The translations under genes and the position numbers were made by a program. Below, one piece after another: positions 8,383 to 15,400 of a stretch of 64,000 nucleotides of DNA (position 1 is its first letter; each line of letters begins with the position of its first letter). This DNA comes from Myxococcus stipitatus (GTDB lineage: Bacteria; Myxococcota; Myxococcia; Myxococcales; Myxococcaceae). Under the pieces are notes generated by a model. That model had not been told where the DNA came from, ran no database searches, and saw only the letters and a list, made by a program, of their open reading frames with translations. The stretch is taken from positions 124,001-188,000 of the forward strand of contig NZ_CP102770.1 in NCBI RefSeq assembly GCF_038561935.1, read 5' to 3'.

Positions 8383-9831
8383 ATGAAGGTCCATCGAAGT
8401 GTCTCAGTGGCACGTTGGTTGAGCGCGGTCCTGTCCTTCGTCGTGGTGAATGCATGCGGAGCGGTACCCGAGGGCGAAGAGCTCCCTCCCGAGGCGGAGG
8501 CAGCGGAGCAGCAAGTCAGGATGGCCCCTGACCCGTACGCGGACGAAGTGGTGCAGGGAGGCATCATCCTGGTGGGCAGCCCGGAGAGCGCGATTGGCCC
8601 TCCGGATGGGAACACGGCCAACTTCCTGGGACTCCTGGGTGGCTCGCTGCTGTTGGACATGGGTGCTGGAGAAGAAGGCAACGGCCCCCTGCGCATCTAC
8701 TACCGGGGCCTGTCCCTGGCGGTGGTGGCGGAGGTGGAGTTCCTGCGCGCGGACATGGGTGTCATCACCGCGACGCAGGTGAGCCTCATCGACCTGGGTC
8801 TGGGGATTCACTCCGCGATGGTTCCCTACCACCGCGGCGTCCCGTACCGGTACGTGCGGCTGCGCAGCGCGCTGCTCTCGCTCTACCAGGTGGATGCCAT
8901 CGAGGCGACCAGCCTGGCGAACTCGGCCGTCTGCGGCGACGGCCAGGTGGGCACGGGTGAGCAGTGCGACGACGCCAACCGCGCGGCCGGTGACGGATGC
9001 AGTCCATTATGCGTCATTGAGCCTGGCTATCAATGCCAGGGCCAGCCCAGCCAGTGTGTGGATGTGAATGAGTGCACCAACGGCACGGCGCAGTGTTCGC
9101 CGAACGCCTACTGCACGAACACCCCCGGGAGCTACACCTGCACCTGCAGGCCCGGGTACTGGGGCGATGGGCGGACGTGTACGGACATCGACGAGTGCTC
9201 GAACGGGACGGCGAACTGTCCTCCGGGGACGCAGTGTGTGAATACGCCGGGGAGCTACCAGTGCTCGCCGGTGAGCTGCCCCCCGCCCACGACCCGGTGT
9301 GGCCAGGTCTGTGTGGACACGTCTTGTGACGCGAACAACTGCGGTGGCTGTGGCAATGTCTGTGGTCCGGGCCGGACGTGTACGCAAGGCGTGTGCACGG
9401 GCGGCGGCGGTGGGGGCCACGGGAAGCTGCAGATCACGGCGATGTGGGGCCGCGATGGAGACGCGGACCTGGTGGTCCGCACTCCGACGGGGAAGTTCAT
9501 CTACTACGACAATCGTGGGCCGGGGCCGAGCACCGACTACGGCGAGCTGGACCAGGATGCGTCGAGTGGGTTGGGGCCGGAGAACATCATCTGGCGGGAG
9601 GGCTACATCCCGCCGACGGGTGTGTATGACATCTGCCTCAAGGCGGCGAACTTCTCGCCTCCTCCGAGCGCGGCGAGCCCGCTGAGCTACACGGTGACGG
9701 TGAAGCGCTTCAGCTTACCAGACCGTGTCTTCACGGGTGTCATCACCTGCCCGGATGTCGGGGCGGAGTGTCACCCGAATCATCCCGCGTACATCGGGTC
9801 GGTGGGCTACCCGAACGCGCTGGAGGAGTAG
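8383..9831 (+). CDS. Cys-rich lipoprotein with Myxococcus Cys-rich repeat, two EGF-like modules, Stig1-like repeat and YfaP-like C-terminus
   Basis: A 482-residue paralogue of the gene at 6555. The signal peptide ends in VNAC with Cys25. It has the same beta-rich N-terminal domain (YYRGLSLAVVAEVEFL, YRYVRLRS), a DUF4215 repeat (CGDGQVGTGEQCDDAN), two calcium-binding EGF-like modules (VNECTNGTAQC and DIDECSNGTANC, each with a NTPGSY turn), one Stig1-like unit (CDANNCGGCGNVCGPG), a Gly/His linker and the YfaP-like end (AMWGRDGDADLVVRTPTG). Module counts differ from the neighbour (two EGF and one Stig1 against one and two), so the pair diverged by module gain and loss. The ATG at 8383 is preceded by GGAG at 8374-8377 and gives a proper lipoprotein signal; an upstream in-frame ATG at 8266 does not. 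Probably outer-membrane anchored; role unknown. Confidence 0.85.
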   Translation: MKVHRSVSVARWLSAVLSFVVVNACGAVPEGEELPPEAEAAEQQVRMAPDPYADEVVQGGIILVGSPESAIGPPDGNTANFLGLLGGSLLLDMGAGEEGNGPLRIYYRGLSLAVVAEVEFLRADMGVITATQVSLIDLGLGIHSAMVPYHRGVPYRYVRLRSALLSLYQVDAIEATSLANSAVCGDGQVGTGEQCDDANRAAGDGCSPLCVIEPGYQCQGQPSQCVDVNECTNGTAQCSPNAYCTNTPGSYTCTCRPGYWGDGRTCTDIDECSNGTANCPPGTQCVNTPGSYQCSPVSCPPPTTRCGQVCVDTSCDANNCGGCGNVCGPGRTCTQGVCTGGGGGGHGKLQITAMWGRDGDADLVVRTPTGKFIYYDNRGPGPSTDYGELDQDASSGLGPENIIWREGYIPPTGVYDICLKAANFSPPPSAASPLSYTVTVKRFSLPDRVFTGVITCPDVGAECHPNHPAYIGSVGYPNALEE

Positions 9832-9844
9832 TGCGGTGAAGAGT

Positions 9845-9888
9845 CCCGGCCGGCGCGAGGAGGGGTGTCTCGCGCCGAGCCGGGTTTT
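9845..9888 (+). terminator. Rho-independent terminator
   Basis: A ~15-bp GC-rich stem (9845-9859 with 9869-9884, one bulge) is followed directly by TTTT at 9885-9888, 13 bases after the stop of the lipoprotein gene. This is the clearest intrinsic terminator in the window. Confidence 0.75.
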
Positions 9889-10053
9889 CGGGCTTGCAGG
9901 GGGGCTCGAGGGGTTGACGTATGGTGGGGTTGGTCGAAAAACGGCGGACCGGTTCGGTGAGCCCCGGTCACTCCCAGGATGGGAGCACTTGTTCCTCCTT
10001 CACGGATGAGAACCCACGGCCTTGAGGGCATTGGCTTGCCCCGAGGGCTCACC

Positions 10054-10449
10054 ATGAAGCTGAATCACATCGACTTGCAGGTCCCCGACGTGCAGCGCAC
10101 CGCGGCGTTCTTCGAGCGCTACTTCGGGTTCGAGCACGCGAGCAATCGCGCCTCGCCGGCCATCGCCATCCTGAACGATGGGGAGGGGCTGGTGCTGGTG
10201 CTGCAGCGGCTCAAGCACCCGGAGGAGAAGTACCCGGAGGGCTTCCACGTGGGCTTCCTGGTGGACGACGTGGAGACGGTGCTGGCGTTCCACGCGAGGG
10301 CCCTGGCCGACGGGCTGGAGGTCTCCGAGGTGATTCGGAACAACCGGGGGACGATGGTGTACTGCCAGGCGCCGGGGGCGGTGCTGGTGGAGGTGAACGC
10401 GCGGCCTTCGCGCGCCAGGGATTCGGTGGGGGTGGGACGAGTCGACTAA
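10054..10449 (+). CDS. VOC (glyoxalase/bleomycin resistance) superfamily protein
   Basis: A 131-residue single-domain VOC protein with two beta-alpha-beta-beta-beta units: MKLNHIDLQVPDVQRTAAFFERYFGF opens the first and EGFHVGFLVDDVETVLAFH the second (quoted in parts). The usual metal positions are His5-like in NHIDL, and a C-terminal acidic residue in VLVEVNAR (Glu), so a metal site is plausible. VOC proteins include isomerases, dioxygenases and thiol transferases acting on small molecules; the substrate cannot be read from sequence. The ATG at 10054 starts the domain exactly; a longer in-frame start at 9979 would add non-conserved residues. The gene ends 9 bases before the CapA-type gene, so the two may be co-transcribed. 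Confidence 0.85.
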   Translation: MKLNHIDLQVPDVQRTAAFFERYFGFEHASNRASPAIAILNDGEGLVLVLQRLKHPEEKYPEGFHVGFLVDDVETVLAFHARALADGLEVSEVIRNNRGTMVYCQAPGAVLVEVNARPSRARDSVGVGRVD

Positions 10450-10458
10450 GCTTCGGGC

Positions 10459-11793
10459 GTGCTTTCGCCCTCGCTGTTGCTCGTTCCCCTGCTGTTCGCC
10501 ACGGCCCCTCATCCCGTCGAGCTGGTGTTCGGCGGGGATGTGATTCCGCACGGTGAGGTGAAGGAGGTCGCGCGGCTGCATGCGCGCACGGGGGCGGTGC
10601 CGCCCGAGGGTGGGGTGGCGCCGTCGCTGAACAACGAGGGGTGGGACCACATCTTCGGGCCCATCGCGGACGTGCTGCGCACGGCGGACGTGGGGGTGTT
10701 GAACCTGGAGACGCCCGTCACGGACAACAAGAAGGCGGTGACGCGGGAGCTGTTGTTCAACGCGCCGTCGGCGATGGCGCGTGCGTTGGCGGCGTCAGGG
10801 GTGAAGGTGGTGTCGACGGGGAACAACCACGCGAGGGACCAGCTCCCGGCGGGGTTGGTGGAGACGCTGCGGCACCTGGATGCGGCGGGCATCCGTCACA
10901 CGGGGACGGGGGCGACGAAGGAGGCGGCGTGGGAGCCGGTGTTCGTGGAGGCGCGGGGGATGAAGGTGGGGTTTTTGTCCTTCACGCGGTGGCTGAATGG
11001 GTTCAGCAATCCGAAGGATGGGGCGGCGCCGCACGTGGCGTTCGTGCCGTATCCGGTGCACCGGTTCCACCGCGGGCTGACGACGGAGGAGGTCGTGGAG
11101 AAGGTCCGCGAGGTGGCGGGGAGGTGTGATGCGTTGGTGGTGTTGGTGCATTGGGGGACGGAGTACAGCGACACGCCGCACCCGGATGACCGGAAGTTGG
11201 GGCGGGAGTTGTTGGAGGCGGGGGCGTTGGCGGTGGTGGGGCATCACCCGCATGTGTTGCAGCCGCTGGAGGGGTACAGCACGGCGGATGGGCGGCGGGG
11301 GTTGATTGCGTATTCGCTGGGGAACCTGGTGGCGAACCAGGACCGGTTCTACAGCCATGCGGAGAAGGGGAAGGGGAAGGCGGGGGACAAGCGGGATTCG
11401 ATGTTGTTGAGGGTGACGCTGTTGCGGCCGGCGCCAGGGGGGCGGGTGATGTTGGGGGATGTGGCGGTGTTGCCGGTGTGGATTGAGAACAACGCGGTGG
11501 GGCGGAAGCGGAAGGAGGCGCGGAACATCCAGCCGGTGTTGATTGACCGGGAGGTGGAGGCGGTGACGGAGCGCCTGGCGGCGCTGGCGGCTCGGGAGGG
11601 GGGGCTGGACAAGGAGGGGAAGGCGGAGCGGGGGGCGTTGGAGCGGCGGCTGGCGGGCTCCCAGCTGCGGCGGGAGCGGATTCTGAGGATGTTGCCGACG
11701 GGGTTCGTGGTGGCTTCGTCGGAGCTGCGGCAGCGGGTGCCGGGGGCTGGGGCGGCGCTGGGGAGTGGGGTGGCGGCCCAGGCGGCTCCGTGA
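10459..11793 (+). CDS. CapA family protein (PgsA/CapA-type, metallophosphatase fold)
   Basis: A 444-residue protein with a short signal peptide (MLSPSLLLVPLLFATA) and a CapA domain: LVFGGDVIPHG near the N-terminus, then LNLETPVT, STGNNHARD, VLVHWGTEY and VVGHHPHVLQPLE, ending with IAYSLGNLVANQ. These are the conserved metal-binding and core motifs of CapA/PgsA, a calcineurin-like fold linked to polyglutamate or capsule synthesis. No pgsB/pgsC partners are near, so a capsule role is not supported by context. The start is GTG at 10459, 9 bases after the VOC stop, with TAAGCT-like bases just upstream instead of a ribosome site, so leaderless translation is possible. Codon use is odd: many GGG, TTG and GTG codons where neighbours use GGC and CTG. 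Confidence 0.85.
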   Translation: MLSPSLLLVPLLFATAPHPVELVFGGDVIPHGEVKEVARLHARTGAVPPEGGVAPSLNNEGWDHIFGPIADVLRTADVGVLNLETPVTDNKKAVTRELLFNAPSAMARALAASGVKVVSTGNNHARDQLPAGLVETLRHLDAAGIRHTGTGATKEAAWEPVFVEARGMKVGFLSFTRWLNGFSNPKDGAAPHVAFVPYPVHRFHRGLTTEEVVEKVREVAGRCDALVVLVHWGTEYSDTPHPDDRKLGRELLEAGALAVVGHHPHVLQPLEGYSTADGRRGLIAYSLGNLVANQDRFYSHAEKGKGKAGDKRDSMLLRVTLLRPAPGGRVMLGDVAVLPVWIENNAVGRKRKEARNIQPVLIDREVEAVTERLAALAAREGGLDKEGKAERGALERRLAGSQLRRERILRMLPTGFVVASSELRQRVPGAGAALGSGVAAQAAP

Positions 11794-11813
11794 GGCGGGG
11801 AGTTGCGTGGGTG

Positions 11814-11849
11814 ACAGCGGCTCGCACCTGGGTGCGAAGTTGCCGCTGT
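11814..11849 (+). terminator. Compound hairpin after the CapA gene
   Basis: ACAGCGGC (11814-11821) pairs with GCCGCTGT (11842-11849). Inside, TCGCACC pairs with GGTGCGA across a 2-base loop, leaving a 4-base bulge. It starts 20 bases after the stop codon. There is no T run. Confidence 0.5.
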
Positions 11850-12085
11850 GGCGGTTCTGGTGCGGGGGATGAGGGGGCGGAGCTGGGCGCGTAAGTCCGC
11901 GAGAGCCTTGAGGATGCGGGGGGCGGAGGCGGGTGCTGCTCGGAACCTTGGAATGCTGGTGGGGTGGGGAGAAGGGCCTGGATGCCTGGAAGGCGGCGCG
12001 AGAGCGCTGCGGGGGCTGGCGTTGGCGAGGTGCGGGAGGTCGCGAGAAGCGGTTGAAGGGGTGAGGCTGGGGTAGAGTGTGCCCC

Positions 12086-14179
12086 ATGCGTCACATCCTC
12101 CTATTAGCGCTCTCCCTGTGTGTCGTTGCCTGTTCCAAGTCCGAGGAACGGGCGAATGCTCTCGTCACAATCAACTACACGCCGAGCTTCAAGACGGGCT
12201 GCATCGTCATGACGGCTCAGGACGAATCCAATCCGAGCAACGTCGTTGAGGCGGAGCCCATCCGCACCGATGCGCTCGCGAAGAAGGGTCCCCCGATGAT
12301 CCTGGGGGTCATCCACAAGGATGGGTGGGGTACGCGGTGGAAGGTGACCGTCAAGGCTCACGAGCAGACCTGTGAAGGCAAGCTGGTGGACGAGGCGGAG
12401 ACGGTCGTCGACCTGTCGGGCAAGGGGCGGAGGGATGGGGTGACGGTGGAGCTCGTGACCCCGGATGAGGACAGGGATGGGTATGTCGCCAAGACCGCGG
12501 GCGGTACGGACTGTGATGACAGTGGTCCGAATGCGGCCGCGAGGTCTCCCGCGAAGAGCGAGGAGTGCGACGAGATTGACAACGATTGTGATGAGCAGGT
12601 GGACGAGGGCTTCGACAAGGTCTGGTACGCGGACAAGGACGGTGATGAGGCGGTAAGTGAGACAGACAAACGCACTCAGTGCGCTCAGCCCGAGAAGTAC
12701 ATCCGCCTGCCACAGGGTAAAGCCTTCGACTGCGATGATGCTGATAAGGACAACACCCCTGGGAAGCCCGAAGTCTGCGACAACAGGGACAATAACTGTA
12801 TCGGCGGTGCTGATGATGGCATCACGGATAAGGGCAAGGCGTGCAGCAGCGACGTGTGCCAAGGAACGAATGTCTGCAACCTCGAGACAAAGACGCTGAT
12901 GTGCAGCGCGCTGCCGCCCAAGCTGTACTACCCGGACGTGGATAGGGACGATGACGGGGACAAGGGCGTGGTGGCGACCAAGGTCTGTGCAGGAGAGACG
13001 GTTCCAGCAGGCTACGTGGAGAACTTCCACACGGACTGCGATGAGGCGGACCCGTCGACGAATGGAAGAGTGACGACGGAGTTGTGCGACGCCGTTGACA
13101 ACAACTGCTCGGACGGGATTGCGGACGAGCTGGCGTTGTGTGGTGGCACGCTGAAGCAACTGACGGACTATTATGTAACGACGGACAATCGTGACTGGAA
13201 TACGGTGTCGACGAGGGAAGGGGGGTATCCCGTATGGATTGCGGGGAATGGGGGCAAGCTGGCGGTAAAGCGAGAGGCAAACAAGAAGTTTGAAAGCTAC
13301 AGCTTTGGAGATTCGTCACCTCCGACCCCGGGCGACGGGAGCCTTCCCGTCAACGCGAACAACTGTGGCAACCATGATTGGACGGCCTCGTGGGTGGATT
13401 CGCAAGGGCGAGTCTTCCTCGGAGCACGAAATGGGCGGGTTGCCCTGCATAACGGTGCAGCGGACCATACTTGTGAGGCATCAACCACGCCTACCACGGT
13501 TGCCATTACAGGCATTGTGGGCTTCGAGACGGATGGGCTGACGCGATATCTCTATCTGACGGACATTTCTGGGCGACTCCTCAAGTGGACGCTGGGTGGC
13601 AGTCCGCCGGTGGAGATTTTGAACTCCGCCGGAGGCAGTGTCGAACTCCATGGCCTTCATGCCTTGCGAGAGGATCTCCTCCTTGCGGTGGGTGGTGCGA
13701 CGAACAGTAAGCAGAACAGAGTCCGGTCCTACAATGGAGTGACGGGTGGAGGCACTGCCACGACCCACACAGCCACCTCCGACGATACGAACGACCTCGC
13801 GAAGGCAGTGTGGATTGGGGAGGAGAACAAGGCGTGTGCGGTCGGAGATGATGGGCATGTGTGGAGTTGGGCTGGCGGGACGACATGGGATAGAGTGTCT
13901 GTGCCCGCGCCGAATGCGACGTCCAACTTCACCAGTGTGGTGATGCGGTATGACCGGGTCAACCCGCAGAGCCCGGGGAATGAGCAGTGCTACATGGTCG
14001 ATGGAAGCACGACCGGGAGGCTGCGGCGGTTGACGAAGTTCGGGTGGGCCAAGGAGCCGGTGATGCCGAGCACCGCGGAGGTGGCACTGAAGGACCTTGC
14101 GCTGACCACGACCCCAACAGGGATTGAGTTCTGGATCGTGGGGGAAAACGGTCGCGTCATCCACTACCCGGAGCCGTAA
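12086..14179 (+). CDS. MopE-like lipoprotein, copy 1 (three metal-binding-type repeats plus array-specific C-terminal domain)
   Basis: A 697-residue lipoprotein (signal peptide with VVAC, Cys16). After the Cys it has the array signature Y-PSFKTGCIVM-AQDE near residue 35. Residues ~125-350 carry three MopE-type units, each a DxDxDG-like turn, a GTDCDD or FDCDD motif and a closing E-CD-xDN-C (ECDEIDNDCDEQ, VCDNRDNNCIGG, LCDAVDNNCSDG). MopE repeats in Methylococcus are linked to copper binding; metal binding here is inferred. The last ~345 residues are a beta-propeller-like domain shared by all five copies (WNTVS, GYPVWIAG, GNHDWTASWVDSQGRVFLG, NEQCYMVD, EFWIVGENGRVIHYPEP). The ATG at 12086 is preferred over GTG at 12077. 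No TPR partner precedes this copy. From 13142 to the stop it matches copy 2 almost base for base. Confidence 0.85.
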   Translation: MRHILLLALSLCVVACSKSEERANALVTINYTPSFKTGCIVMTAQDESNPSNVVEAEPIRTDALAKKGPPMILGVIHKDGWGTRWKVTVKAHEQTCEGKLVDEAETVVDLSGKGRRDGVTVELVTPDEDRDGYVAKTAGGTDCDDSGPNAAARSPAKSEECDEIDNDCDEQVDEGFDKVWYADKDGDEAVSETDKRTQCAQPEKYIRLPQGKAFDCDDADKDNTPGKPEVCDNRDNNCIGGADDGITDKGKACSSDVCQGTNVCNLETKTLMCSALPPKLYYPDVDRDDDGDKGVVATKVCAGETVPAGYVENFHTDCDEADPSTNGRVTTELCDAVDNNCSDGIADELALCGGTLKQLTDYYVTTDNRDWNTVSTREGGYPVWIAGNGGKLAVKREANKKFESYSFGDSSPPTPGDGSLPVNANNCGNHDWTASWVDSQGRVFLGARNGRVALHNGAADHTCEASTTPTTVAITGIVGFETDGLTRYLYLTDISGRLLKWTLGGSPPVEILNSAGGSVELHGLHALREDLLLAVGGATNSKQNRVRSYNGVTGGGTATTHTATSDDTNDLAKAVWIGEENKACAVGDDGHVWSWAGGTTWDRVSVPAPNATSNFTSVVMRYDRVNPQSPGNEQCYMVDGSTTGRLRRLTKFGWAKEPVMPSTAEVALKDLALTTTPTGIEFWIVGENGRVIHYPEP
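13142..14179 (+). repeat. Long near-identical repeat, copy 1 of 2 (pairs with 16528-17565)
   Basis: From GGTGGCACG at 13142 to the stop codon, this 1038-base stretch matches 16528-17565 at a constant offset of 3386 bases with no net insertion or deletion and only scattered substitutions. Upstream, the two genes differ much more. Confidence 0.85.
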
Positions 14180-14560
14180 TCGTCCCTCGTGAGCTGCCAC
14201 GCTTCGGATTGAACTCCAGGAGCGTGGCTCTCGAGAGGATGGGGAGTTGTCTGGTACCGAGGTGCAGGCTTCGCACTGCGGTCCATGATGCTCTCTTGAG
14301 CAGTCGAAAGAGGCGCTGAACTCGACGAGTGGGCAGCGCTTCATGGGGAGTAGGGGCGGACTGGCTTGCTGCCCATGGCCGATGTGGATGCGTCCCTGAA
14401 CGACACCCAAGACGGCCTCGACTGTGTCTCCCATTACCCCCAGCTATGCCTCTCCACATCGTCCCCGTGGTGCTGCAGGCGCGGGCTGACCGTAATGTTC
14501 TAGGTACATCATAATGGTCTGGCTTTTCTCGTGTTGATGGTTTGTGCCTAGAGTTGAGGC
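14180..14560. other. Non-coding gap before the first TPR partner gene
   Basis: I see no credible gene. Short open frames on both strands lack ribosome sites and family resemblance. The only structured element noticed is the candidate promoter at 14486-14515. The last ~30 bases before 14561 resemble the bases before the second partner gene at 22935 (a GCCTAG-N2-TTG core just upstream of the start). Confidence 0.5.
14486..14515 (+). promoter_or_regulatory. Candidate promoter of the TPR-partner/lipoprotein unit
   Basis: CTGACC (14486-14491) and CATAAT (14510-14515) are separated by 18 bases, 45 bases upstream of the ATG at 14561. The region is clearly more AT-rich than its surroundings. Read by eye only. 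Confidence 0.35.
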
Positions 14561-15400
14561 ATGTCCAAGTCATGCCTGTGGGGGAAGTGCCTTGCGGTCA
14601 TCGTTTGCGTGTTCGTGGTCCTGCCGCCACTCGCGCACGGTGCCGAAGGAGTCGTTCAGCGAGAGCTCACCGAGGCCATCCGGCTCTACGAGGACCTCGA
14701 GTATGAGCTTGCGCTGGAGCGACTGAAGCGCGCGAGAAGCCTGCCGCACGACGCGAGTGAGGCGATCTCCATGTCGCTGCTTCGCGGCATCATCCTGGCG
14801 GACATGGGTCGGTGGGACGCTGCGCGCAAGGACTTCCAGGACGCCCTTCAGCGCCAGTTGGACGTTCAGCTCCCGTTGAGTGTATCGCCCAAGGTCACGC
14901 GCGAATTCGAAGCGCAGCGTGAGAAGGTGCGCGGGGCGTTGGCGGATGAGCACAAGGACTCGCCCTCAGGCGGTGTGGGCCCACAGGATGCAAAGCTCGC
15001 GAGGGAAGTTCGCCCCGAGTTGATTCCTCCTCCCAAGAAGGAGGGTGCCCCTGAACCGTGGGCACCGGAGTCTGTGGGGGGTGTAGCGGGGAACGCCTCG
15101 GAGGGGATCCGGATTGCAGGGCGTCGTGTGCCTGTGGCGAGCTGGGTCCTGTTGGGCGTGGGAGTCGCCGCGAGTGGGACGGGGACGGTGTTTGGTCTGT
15201 CGTCGAGGAGCCAACTCGATGACGCACGGTCCGCTGCTAGTGATGAGGACTTGGAGGCCCATCATTCACGAGCGCAGGGGAGCGCTCGGACGGCGAACCT
15301 CTTCTTTGGTGCCGCGACAGCGGCAGTCGTGGGAGCGGTGGCGACATGGCTCTTCGTGGGCACTGCTGCGTCTCCGGCCACTGTGGGAGGGGCGCCATGA
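14561..15400 (+). CDS. TPR-like exported protein with C-terminal membrane hairpin, partner of MopE-like lipoprotein copy 2
   Basis: A 279-residue protein: signal peptide ending PLAHGAEG (cleavage near residue 28), then TPR-like helices (ELTEAIRLYEDLEYELALE, LLRGIILADMGRWDAARKD) to about residue 120, a Pro/Gly/Glu-rich linker, and two hydrophobic C-terminal segments (VASWVLLGVGVAASGTGTVFG and NLFFGAATAAVVGAVATWLF, quoted in part) separated by a charged loop. This layout is common in myxobacterial TPR/PEGA proteins; the fold probably sits in the periplasm anchored in a membrane. Its TGA overlaps the ATG of the next lipoprotein (ATGA at 15397-15400), so the two are translationally coupled and probably work together. 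A close paralogue at 22935 is coupled in the same way to another lipoprotein. Function unknown. Confidence 0.82.
   Translation: MSKSCLWGKCLAVIVCVFVVLPPLAHGAEGVVQRELTEAIRLYEDLEYELALERLKRARSLPHDASEAISMSLLRGIILADMGRWDAARKDFQDALQRQLDVQLPLSVSPKVTREFEAQREKVRGALADEHKDSPSGGVGPQDAKLAREVRPELIPPPKKEGAPEPWAPESVGGVAGNASEGIRIAGRRVPVASWVLLGVGVAASGTGTVFGLSSRSQLDDARSAASDEDLEAHHSRAQGSARTANLFFGAATAAVVGAVATWLFVGTAASPATVGGAP

Noticed and set aside
6450..9831. Stig1/EGF Cys repeats read as a possible CRISPR or DNA repeat array
   Set aside because: The repeats are protein modules of unequal length with degenerate DNA, not regular repeats and spacers. No CRISPR array was seen anywhere in the window.
11848..12075. 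Short plus-strand open frame before lipoprotein copy 1
   Set aside because: Arg/Gly/Ala-rich, starts inside a hairpin, no ribosome site or resemblance.
12077..12085. GTG at 12077 as start of lipoprotein copy 1
   Set aside because: It adds three residues only and has no better ribosome site; the ATG at 12086 gives the normal signal peptide.
10795..12087. Minus-strand open frames opposite the CapA gene
   Set aside because: Pro/His/Arg-rich shadow of a G-rich coding strand; no ribosome site, no family.
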